Source: Diplocloster hominis
GTDB taxonomy: Bacteria > Bacillota > Clostridia > Lachnospirales > Lachnospiraceae
Assembly (NCBI RefSeq): GCF_032380655.1
Contig: NZ_JAWDIY010000027.1
Span: 1 to 64,000, forward strand
Length of the DNA stretch: 64,000 bases
Direction of reading: 5' to 3'
Under the pieces are notes generated by a model, which was given only the letters and a program-made list of their open reading frames with translations, was not told the DNA's origin and did not search any database. Below, in pieces: positions 43,432 to 53,200 of the stretch. Within the stretch, counting starts at the first letter, position 1. Each line of letters opens with the position of its first letter. A program made the translations under genes and the position numbers.

Positions 43432-45234
43432 ATGAAAATCAAAACACTCTCTAAACGAAATCCGCACAACTATCAGACCAAACTATTCTATACCTATTCC
43501 ACTTTAATTTTTATCATCCTGCTGATCCTCGCAGTCCTGATCTTTACTTTATTTTACAGCTATAATTATGAAAAAGCCATCGACAGCCAGAATCAGATCC
43601 TGGAAAAAACCTCCCAGCAGCTGGACTCTGTGCTTTCCTCCATGGACAAGCTGGCCAACGGGCTGTTGTTCAACCAGGATTTTATGAATATTATCCGGAA
43701 CGACACGGCAGCCCAGACACAGTATAATGAGAATAACAAAAAAATACTGTCCATGATCGTCAGTCTGGATGCCCCTCTCATCGAGACATACCGGGTGATG
43801 GTCTCTACCCCGCAGGCCTATTACACCTTCGTAAAATCCGGAGAGGACCAGACTTATATCGCCCAGGCCCTTAAGGACTATCCCTATCAGGAACTTCTCG
43901 ATCAGGTAAAAGGCAGTAAGATCATCCTTCCCACTCATCCGGACACATTCAGCCGCAAGGATAACCCGGTCATCTCCGTTCTGCGCAATATCACGGATTA
44001 TACCGGCCGGAAGTTCGGGATGGTGGAAGTCCAGAATGAATATGAAAAAGTGGAGGATATCTGTAAAATCGAGTCCAGCATCGGAACGATGGCCGTATTT
44101 TCCGAAACCGGGCAGATCATCTATCCCTGGGGCGCTCAGGAGGGGGATACCGGTTTTTTGTCTTCCCTTTATTCATCCGTGGAAGCCAGGGAAAAAGAGG
44201 CGGGAAATTACCGCTTTGACCGGTGTGAGGTGGCTTACTCCCGCTCCGGCTACAGCGGATGGACCACCGTAATCTACCAGCCCGTCAGCCGGATCGTATC
44301 TTTTTCCAACTATATCTTCCTGGCCATATTCCTCACCTTTCTGGCCATTACCTTTGTGACGCTGATCCTGGTGAAAAAGCTGACCGTCCGGCTGACCCAG
44401 CCGCTGACAGAGCTGAATGAATCGCTGCATACGGTCAGCCTTAATAATCTGGCGGTTACCCTGTCCCAGTCCTACGACATCGCGGAGATCGACCAGATCA
44501 ACGATTCCTTCCACACCATGTTCCTGAAGCTCAAGGAATCCATCGCACAGACCGTGGAATCCAGGGCCAACGAAGAGCGTGCCAATTATCTGGCGCTCCA
44601 GTCCCAGATGAACCCCCACACCATCTACAATACGATCGCCATGATCGAATCCATCAGTTATATGCACGGGGATAAGGAGATCTCTGAGCTGTGTGTCTAT
44701 TTCTCCCGCATGCTGCGTTATATCTCTGATTATACCAGGCATCACTATACCGTCAAAGACGAAGTGGGGCATCTGGAAAATTATTCGAATCTGATGAAGA
44801 AACGGTACGAGGGGCAGCTTCAGGTAGCGATCGACGCCGATCCGGTCCTGTATCAGAAGGAGATACCCAAATTCACCCTCCAGCCGCTGTTTGAGAACTC
44901 TGTCAAGTATGGCTTTTACGAAGCGGATCAGCTGCTGCAGATCGGGGTCCGCATCCAAACCCTGCCGGATGGATGGTATATTCTGATCGAAGATAATGGA
45001 AGCGGGATTACACCGGAGAAGATCCAGGAGATCTACCAGCAGTTTGACCACTGTGACAAGCGCCTGAAGGCCAACGATGAAGTGATCAACATGAAAATAG
45101 GAAATCTGGCCCTGAGTAATATCTACATACGGATGCGGATTCTGTACGGGGAGGGATTCTCGTTCCACATTGAAAACTGTCCGCAGGGGGGCTGCCGGAT
45201 CTATATCGAAATCCTGGATACCCGGAATACATAG
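43432..45234 (+). CDS. YesM-type sensor histidine kinase
   Basis: The protein is 600 residues. TM1 is ~20-42 (FIILLILAVLIFTLFYSY), an extracellular sensor spans ~43-285, and TM2 ~287-310. A HAMP domain follows, then the phosphoacceptor His in LQSQMNPHTIYNTIAMIES (~385-403) and the HATPase with ENSVKYGF and DNGSGI (~480-530). The class senses carbohydrates. It probably detects the mucin disaccharide, perhaps with the binding protein, and phosphorylates the next gene product. It is divergent from the importer operon, whose element lies between them. Confidence 0.92.
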   Translation: MKIKTLSKRNPHNYQTKLFYTYSTLIFIILLILAVLIFTLFYSYNYEKAIDSQNQILEKTSQQLDSVLSSMDKLANGLLFNQDFMNIIRNDTAAQTQYNENNKKILSMIVSLDAPLIETYRVMVSTPQAYYTFVKSGEDQTYIAQALKDYPYQELLDQVKGSKIILPTHPDTFSRKDNPVISVLRNITDYTGRKFGMVEVQNEYEKVEDICKIESSIGTMAVFSETGQIIYPWGAQEGDTGFLSSLYSSVEAREKEAGNYRFDRCEVAYSRSGYSGWTTVIYQPVSRIVSFSNYIFLAIFLTFLAITFVTLILVKKLTVRLTQPLTELNESLHTVSLNNLAVTLSQSYDIAEIDQINDSFHTMFLKLKESIAQTVESRANEERANYLALQSQMNPHTIYNTIAMIESISYMHGDKEISELCVYFSRMLRYISDYTRHHYTVKDEVGHLENYSNLMKKRYEGQLQVAIDADPVLYQKEIPKFTLQPLFENSVKYGFYEADQLLQIGVRIQTLPDGWYILIEDNGSGITPEKIQEIYQQFDHCDKRLKANDEVINMKIGNLALSNIYIRMRILYGEGFSFHIENCPQGGCRIYIEILDTRNT

Positions 45235-45256
45235 ATGAGTCATGGAGGAGAAGTGT

Positions 45257-46768
45257 ATGAAACTGTTGTTGGTGGAAGATGAAATTCACGTATTAAAAAG
45301 TCTGGAACAAAAAATCCTGGATCTGAACCAGGATTATGAGATTATCGGAACAGCGTCCAACGGAACCAAAGCATTGGAACTGATCCGGCAGCAGACGCCG
45401 GACATCGTGTTGACGGATATCCGGATGCCCGGTATGGACGGCCTTACGCTGATCCGGGAAATGGCCGTTCTCTGCCCGGACGCCATAGCGGTCATTATCA
45501 GCGGATATCAGGAATTTGAATATGCCAAACAGGCCATGTCCATGGGTGTCCTGGATTATCTGCTCAAGCCCATAGACATCCAGGAACTGGACGAATGTCT
45601 CTCCCACTGTCGGGAACGCTGCAAAGAACAGCAGGCAAAAAAACGGACGAATATGGTTTCCGTCATGATGCATGAGGAAAAAATGCCTATGACCTTCCAC
45701 TCGGACGGTACATACGTCATCCTCTATCTCATCATCGGCAATCCCCTTCAAAGCGCGGATCATATTATTCATCCGTCCGTACCCTATATCCCTTCCGAGA
45801 CGATGGAGGAACGGCTCCACCGGGAGTTCTCAACCGCCGGAGAATGCTACTGCTTTGACGGGATCTTTACCAATGAAAAAGCGGTGCTGCTGCACTTTTC
45901 CCGGTTCCATCCGGACTCCTTTCGCCTCCGGCTGAAGGGACTGCCTCTTTCGCTGGCTGCGGAATTATCCTATACCGTTACGATCTACGCCGATCTAAGA
46001 GGACAGATCGACAACCTCGGAAACGCTCTTAAAAAATGCCGGGCAAAAGCCGCCCAGAGCGTCCTGCTCCACAAATCCACGGTCCGGTACGCGCAGGACG
46101 ATCCTGTCCTTTCCAACAGGAAATCCATCACGAACGACGTGATCAGCCGCTATCACCTGCTGTTGGATCAGAAACAGTTCGACATTTTGAAAACCAGTGT
46201 CCACCAGCTGTTTGATCAGTGGCAGCAGGCGGAACGTCCGGTCTGGTTTATGGAACAGGACCTGGTCTATCTGCTGGATTCCCTGAAATATGCCATGTCT
46301 TCGGGCACCGTATTCGAATTCAACAGCCAGTTCTATATTGAAGATATCATCAGCACCGCCTCAGATTATCGGAATCTGGAGGAACATTTTTACCGTCTGC
46401 TCCTGGACCTGTTCGAGACTAACGCTCCCGTGAAGGAGACGTCCGCGGACCGGCTGCTCCAGACAGCCGTGGATTATTTTGAGCAGAATATATCATCGAA
46501 TATCTCTCTTCAGATGTTAAGTGAGCGGATGAATGTATCCCAGGTCTATCTGTGCCGTATTTTCAAGAAACAGACGGATCTGACTCCGATTGACTATTTC
46601 GTGCGTCTGAAGATCGAAAAAGCCAAAAATATGATACAGAATTACCCGAACATGCCGTTAAAGGAGATTTCAGAGACATTGGGCTTCAATGATTCCTATT
46701 ATTTCAGTAAGGTGTTCAAGAAGATTATGGGGGTTACCCCATCCGGATATAAGAAGTCGGTCGGATAA
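45257..46768 (+). CDS. AraC-type response regulator (YesN family)
   Basis: From the ATG at 45257 (ggaggag) the protein is 503 residues. A receiver domain spans 1-120 with phosphoacceptor Asp in IVLTDIRMPGMDG and Lys in LLKPIDI. A long middle (~150-395) is unclassified. The AraC helix-turn-helix pair is at the end (~405-500: LQMLSERMNVSQVYLCRIFKK and ISETLGFNDSYYFSKVFKK). It should bind the two 44-bp elements and activate the importer and GH101 genes. It starts 22 bases after the kinase. Confidence 0.92.
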   Translation: MKLLLVEDEIHVLKSLEQKILDLNQDYEIIGTASNGTKALELIRQQTPDIVLTDIRMPGMDGLTLIREMAVLCPDAIAVIISGYQEFEYAKQAMSMGVLDYLLKPIDIQELDECLSHCRERCKEQQAKKRTNMVSVMMHEEKMPMTFHSDGTYVILYLIIGNPLQSADHIIHPSVPYIPSETMEERLHREFSTAGECYCFDGIFTNEKAVLLHFSRFHPDSFRLRLKGLPLSLAAELSYTVTIYADLRGQIDNLGNALKKCRAKAAQSVLLHKSTVRYAQDDPVLSNRKSITNDVISRYHLLLDQKQFDILKTSVHQLFDQWQQAERPVWFMEQDLVYLLDSLKYAMSSGTVFEFNSQFYIEDIISTASDYRNLEEHFYRLLLDLFETNAPVKETSADRLLQTAVDYFEQNISSNISLQMLSERMNVSQVYLCRIFKKQTDLTPIDYFVRLKIEKAKNMIQNYPNMPLKEISETLGFNDSYYFSKVFKKIMGVTPSGYKKSVG

Positions 46769-46921
46769 TTTGATTTTAGTTGAAACTGTTTTTATTCGCA
46801 TTGTTATATAATTATTTGACAACAAAAAAAGCAAAATTTTGTTTTAGAAGTTCCCATCACACATTTTTCTATCGCCTTCCGTATTAGTAATCACATTAAG
46901 GAAAGTAAATGAGATAAGAAC

Positions 46922-47017
46922 GGGCTATCGGGAAATAAATAAGTCATACCAGATATGGAACATGTTCGCCAGTTTTACATCCATATCTGGTATGCTTATT
47001 TAATTTCCCGACAGCCC
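46922..47017. repeat. Near-perfect 38-bp inverted repeat
   Basis: Left arm 46922-46959 and right arm 46980-47017 pair over 36 of 38 positions with one mismatch and one bulge on each side, around a 20-base loop. There is no T-run on either side, so it is not an ordinary terminator. It could be a MITE-like remnant, a recombination or processing site, or an RNA stabiliser. Confidence 0.7.
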
Positions 47018-47027
47018 CCCCAAAAAA

Positions 47028-47085
47028 GGCTGCGCGGTTTAGGATCTGTATTTTACTCGATCCCATCCGCGCAACCTCTTTTTAT
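47028..47085. terminator. Bidirectional terminator between response regulator and GH101
   Basis: Stem ggctgcgcgg/ccgcgcaacc (10 bp, one G-T pair) is followed by ctcttttt on plus and TTTTTT on minus. It closes the plus-strand regulator transcript and the minus-strand GH101 transcript. Confidence 0.75.
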
Positions 47086-47092
47086 TCCGTTT

Positions 47093-47260
47093 TCTTTATA
47101 CCATTATCTTTATGCTGTTCTCTTTGTGCCAGTCTCTTTATACCGTTCTCTTTGTACCAGTCTCTTTGTACCAGTCTCTTTGTACCAGTCTTTTTGTACC
47201 AGTCTCTTTGTACCAGTCTTTTTATACCAGTCTTTTTATACCAGTCTTTTTGTACCTTCT
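47093..47260 (-). repeat. 14-bp tandem array after the GH101 stop, 12 copies
   Basis: Twelve 14-bp copies of tctttgtaccagtc and near variants run from 47093 to 47260, one base short of the GH101 stop (47262). On the gene's strand the unit is gactggtacaaaga. Outer copies are more varied and inner copies near-identical, which suggests recent expansion. Confidence 0.9.
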
Positions 47261-47261
47261 C

Positions 47262-50200
47262 TTAAGACTCCTGCCCTTTCCCCTTGGTTTTTTTCCTGAC
47301 AACCAATATACACACAGCAGCCGCTAAGATCACCAGGATCATCATAGCCGCGACCGGGGCAGTATCACCTGTAGCCACAGAAGACGTCTGGCTGTCACTG
47401 CCGGAGTTTCCAGAGCCGCCAGAGCTGCTGGACCCGGAGCTGCCGGAATTCCCGTCATTTTTGGACGGATCATCGTTATTCTCCTGCTTTTTCCCCTCAT
47501 CCTTATAAGCGATAGCGAACAGGGAGTACTTATCGTTATCCATCGTAATTGTACCATCCTCGCGGTCCAGATCAGGCAATATCTCGGCCTGGCCATCGTG
47601 AACCCGTATGACGAAGAAGGTCCTCACCACGTCCGCATTTCCCCTTAACTGCTCAGGCACGTCCAAAATCAGGCGGACCGGCTGTTTCGTTTCATTGACC
47701 GGTTCCATCTTCTGGCCATCCAGGGTTTTGAACAGGGAGATATCCAGTAACATTCCCAGAGTCTGGCCGTTAGCATTCAGAGCTGCATTGGCCGCCGCAA
47801 TATCCTGTGCGTATTTTTCCTGATCAGCCGCCTGCATCTGAAGTATGATACCGATCTCTTTTCCTTCCTGTAACTGATTCCATTCATCCTCGGTCAGTGC
47901 TGCATGGATGACACTGTTTTTATCCCCGAAGCGGACATTCGGCATGCCCGTCCCTTGCTGGATATCGACCGATACTTCTTTGACTGTCACCAGTCCTTCA
48001 CAGGCCGCTTTCAGGATACGGTATGCTTCATCCACCTGATCCTGAGTCGCATCCGCATTTTCCAGTACGGTATTCGCACTGTCGAGTGCCGACGCCAGCA
48101 CCGCCCAGCTGCTCTGGGTATAATGCTCCTTCTTCCATGCCGACGCCTCTGCCGCCAGTTCTCTCAGGGCATCTTTTTGTATCGGAACCGGCTTCTCCTC
48201 CGCTTTCAGTTCCAGTCCGTTCACCGCTGCCTGCAGTGCGTTATAGGCTTCCTCGATCTGGGTCTTCGTGCCGCCCGGCTCCAACGCTTCTTTCGCCAGA
48301 TTCAGCGCGATTGCGAAAGCTTCCCAGGTCTCTTCCGTATAGAGGTCTTTCTGCCGGTCCTTATTCTGTTCATATAATGTTTCCAGTGCTTCCCTGCTGT
48401 CAGTCTCGGCCTGTGTCAGATCTTCCACCAGAATGTTATCCAGGATCAGCGGGGTAGGATCTACGGATACACTGTAGGTCTGCTTCACCCGGTAAATTCC
48501 GATCCAGTTCTGATCCGAATCCGCTGTAAACTGATATTCGAATTCTTTGGTTTTAGAGGTGGGTTCCAGTATGGACTGGCTCACCAGATTCGCCGGTTTT
48601 GACGCGTTGCTGCTGGTATCCTTGCCGTCGCCCACCACAAACGCATAGTCAGCCGCCGGCTGTACCTGATACAGGAAGCTTACCCGGTACTGATGTCCCT
48701 TCTCGAAACGGACTGTCTGCGGGGTAGTCTGGACCGCGATACCGGTCTGGGTTCCCAGTACCTTTAACGAGCGCTCCTGATCCAGGGTATCATCCACCTT
48801 TGCCGTATTCGGGTCCCAGGGAGAGTCTGCTCCGTTGTCCGTATAAGGGCTGTGCCGCATCTGGATCGATATTCTCGTCTCATGGATTCCGTTGGACCCG
48901 CCCAGGTTAAACGGATAGTAGCCTTCATAGGTGGCCTTGTAACGGTCATTGCCCTGTACACCGTCTCTTTGTGCGATCTCAAAATCCTGGTACAGCACGA
49001 CTCCCTGCGCGTCCTTTGGCGCATCCGGCGTGGTCGTATCATAGATACGCACATTGTCGAATCTCACTTTACCCTCTCCGGCTTCTGCGGCAAGCCGGAT
49101 CACCGCTTCCCCGGTCCCTTCCGGTACGGTAAATGTGGTGCGCATGCGCAGCATATAGGTTCCGATCTTGGAATCGTACTCATCGTAATCCAGCAGGATG
49201 GATTTCGTCGTATAATTCTTCGAAGTCTTACCAGCGCAGTCAACCATGAGCGCAGCTTCCCGTTCTTTACCCTGCTGGACTTCCACCATGACGGAGGCGG
49301 CATACTCGCCGGGTTTCAGTCCGGTGATCTTCTGGCTCACCTGGGTCTCTTCCGTCGTATCGATGATCAATTCATAATTACGCTGCTCCCCATAGGGTGC
49401 GTTTCTTCCCCATCCGGGTGTATTGGGATCATCAAACTCGGTGTCATTCTTTTTCACGGCAGCCTCGCCTTTGTCCACAGACCAGCACCTTAAGTCCCCG
49501 TAGTTAAATCCGGGATCTTTCACATATCCGCCGTCTCCATAAACCAGATCGGGTTCTTTCGCCGCTTCGCCTTTGTATACGACATAGGCCGTCTTGGCTT
49601 TGATATTATTAAGCGTCACTTTTCCATTCTGTACCGCCACCTGGGTTTTTCCGATTTTCCCCTGATCCGTCAGTTCGTACAGATATACGGTGGAAAGTCC
49701 GTCCCAGCTGTCCGGCAGATCCCATGTGCTGTTCCCGCCGTTTTCATTCCAGTGGTAGAGCTTTACTTCCTTCTCTTCCCCTTCCGGGTTTTCGATCAGG
49801 CCTTCGTCCCAGGGAATCAGATAACTATCCTGATTATAGATGACTTTGCCGTCTTTTTTGATCATCCGCTTGCCGGTGGTTTCATCCTGATACACTTCCA
49901 CCTGGTCTTCAAACCAGATGTGTTTGGCCCATCCGTCCGCATCCTTTTCCATGCGCAGGATCGGGAAATGCTGCATGTATTTGGTCGGCAGGTTATTGTC
50001 AAAGACTACCCGGATCGCCTGATTGAAACTGTTATTCGTGGTTCTCTGGGGCCATCCCTCATAGGTGGTGGTGTCGGCGCCCATCAGCAGGTTACAGCTG
50101 TTGGGATAACGTCCGTCCACCTCCGCGTTATTGTCCCACCGGTCTTTTGTGTGGTTGTAAATAAATCTGGCGATATCACTGGCATACCCCTTCAGATTCG

Positions 50201-53200
50201 CCGGACTGTATACCTTCTCCACGGCCCAGTGAGACCAGACCGCCTCTTCCTCATTCTGATACGGCCATTCTACGAAATAGCTGAGCCCTGCCTCTTTATA
50301 GTCTTCTGCCAGCCGGCGGCCCTTCCATCCTCCTCCGGAGAATACATCACTGTATATGAAACCCAGGTCCGGTACCTCGTTTTTAAAACCGACCATACGC
50401 TTCTGACGTTCCAGGCTTAAGGCCTCAAAGGTGATATCCGGCGTATATACCTGCTCCAGCCAGTACCCGTATGCCTGATAACCCCCGTTTTTCGGAGTGA
50501 TGCCGTCTTCCTGCATCAGGATACTCTCCGGACGGAACTCTCCCGCTTTGGCGAAAATCTCCGTATAATTGGTATGTACCCCCACCCAGGAATTATACAG
50601 GTTGGCAGCGTCGCTGACATATTTGTTAAAATCTCTCAAACCGCCCAGGCGGTCATCATATACGGTAAAGTCTCCCCAAACCCCCGTATTGTGGAACTTG
50701 TTCAGCACCAGCTGTCCCAGTCCATCCGTATTTAAGTATACCCGTTTCGTCTCATCCAGAGAAGCCACATAGGGATAGTTGCCCTCCCCTGACTGCGGGA
50801 ATACCAAACGCTGTACCACGGCATCTGGAATCTCTTCCATTCCCTGGGCAGTCGGCATGATTTTACGGAATTCCACCGCCGCGTCCTGCCAGTCCACATC
50901 TTGGGATTCGTTGACATCTTCCGCCAGTGCCACATATAACAGCGGAAGCTGTTCCGTATAGTCTGCTTCGTAGGTCTTTGTCACGATTTCTCCGGCTTTC
51001 CCGTAATCCCCGCGCATATCCTGGAATTTCTTCGTATAATCATCGGCCCGGTATCTCCAGGTGCCGTTCCATAGTCCGGTCCGGTAACCGCTTCCGTCCG
51101 GTACCGTCTGCTTATATACCTTGGTATCCATACCGTTGCTCCGGATTCCGGCAGCCACATTTTCATTGTTCAGAAAACCATAAACGTATTCATCCGGCTT
51201 CGCGTCGACACTGGTGTTCTGTGTCAGATCCAGATAACGGTCTCCGGTTTTTCTTATATCCGATTCCATCTTAGATCCGGCAAACGCTGCACCGGCTTCG
51301 TCACTGCTCACTGAGATAATATTGAGATCAGGTATTTCAAAGGTAAAGATTCTCTTTGCCTTGTCCAAGCTTTCCTCAATGCTTGTCACATCTAATTTCA
51401 GAATGTTTTCTTCCAGGCGGACCGTCATGGTAATCGTCGCTTCCAGCTCCGGTACCTTCAGCTTATATTCCGCACCGGCATCCTCTTTTGCATAGCTGAC
51501 TTCCGGCGTATACAGCTTTCCGTTCAGTTTGATCTGTGTCAGCGCCTTATCGTTGCCGTCCATAACCGCACCGCTTGCCATGCGATATTCGATCACCCTC
51601 GGAAACGTCTTGTCGATCATAACCGTCATCGTATCATTGGCCAGTGTATCTAATTTCTCATTTTGAACCGCGCTCACCTGTACGCTGTCCGTTATGGACG
51701 GATTGTAAACGGAAACTGCCGTAATCGCAGCCTCTCCGGTTCCATTGGCTCTGATCACACCCTGATCCACGGAAACCGTCTCTTCCTCACTGCTGGTCCA
51801 GCGGATACCTTTCGCATCCGCCGACTCCGGAGTCAGCTTCAGCGGAATGTCCAGGCTCTCTTTCTCGTTGACCGTAAGCGTCTCAGGTAGCTCGATACCT
51901 CTGGCGGGAATCGTAACCTTCCTCGTCAGACGGATATAGTCCAGACGCAGTAATCCGGCGTCCTGATCTTCCTTGCTGACCTGAATGCTGACCTGATCCT
52001 CCGGTTTCAGATTCAGGGTGAGGGTTTCGGATTCCTGGTAATCGGAATACCCTGTATGGGGCGGTAAGGTGAACGCTCCTTTTCGCTCCCCGTTTACGAA
52101 TACCGACAAGGTATCGGTATGAACCAGATAGGAATCTCTCGCATAGCACACAGAGAGATCGTACGAATCCTCCGACGGTATGGCAGGCTGGAACAGGACC
52201 CCGGCCCCGTTGCCGCTGTCGTAGAATCCGTCCACACATTTCCCCTTCGATGCATTGCCGTCGCTGCGCACGAAGATCTGTTTGGACGTATTTTCTCCCT
52301 GCAAAAGAGTCCCCTCTTCCGCTTCCAGTGTCATGGTTTCCGGAACCAGCTCAGATTCCTCCGCCACTACCTGTATCTGATAGACTACAGCAAATTCAGG
52401 ATCTGCCGTCCCTGTTCCGCGGATCAGCGCATTTCCCGCTGAAACACCGGTGATCTCTCCGGTATGCGCATCCACAGAAGCGATCTCCGGGTGATCCGAC
52501 TCATAACTTAACACTTCGCCATCCGGCAGATGATCCACTGGAACCGTGATCTTGTCCTGGGGCATGATCATGAAATTCCGTTTTCCGGACACATCCGTAT
52601 CCGGTACATTTGGCTCATCGGTTTTTTCCGTGATATTCAGATAATCAATTCTCAGCATTCCCTGGTCATTGTCCGCGGCGTCTACCTGTATACTGATGGT
52701 ATCACCCGTATTAAGCTCCAGTTCGAATGGATCAGAGACGATGGTATCATCCACATTAGATCCCTGGGACACCAGATTCAGATGATGCCGTTTGACTCCG
52801 TTCACATAGACACTGATGGTATCCTCTTTTTCATAATAATATCTGGCGTATCCAAGCTTCAGCTGGTAAACCGCATCTTTTGTGATGATCTGGGGATAAC
52901 AGATTCCGGAACCATCTTTGCTCTCCTGAAAACCATCTACGTATCTGCCGCCGGATGCCTCTGCCAGGTCCACCGCTTTTACTTCCGTCGTCTGCGGCTC
53001 ATAGTTTTCTCCCTGGATCAGCACGGCGTCCTCCGCCTCATAATTTCCGGTCTGGGACAGAGGGATTTCTCTGCCGGTCACCCGGATATAATCCAGTGTT
53101 ACAGGCTGGTCTCCCTCATCATACTGCACACAGATCTGTGCATTTTCCGGTATCTGTACGCGGAATACTTTTTCCTGGAAGGTATCGGCTGCCGGAAGCG

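Larger units (their letters stand above)
46769..47092. other. Intergenic region between response regulator and 14-bp array
   Basis: Contains a T/A-rich stretch (46776-46840), a 97-bp inverted repeat (46922-47017), a G/C-run, and the bidirectional terminator (47028-47085). I see no gene. Confidence 0.7.

Noticed and set aside
46922..47017. Rho-independent terminator
   Set aside because: No T-run on either strand; a proper terminator follows at 47028.
47112..47327. Repetitive LYQSLCTSLFVP protein on the plus strand
   Set aside because: It is a translation of the 14-bp tandem array.
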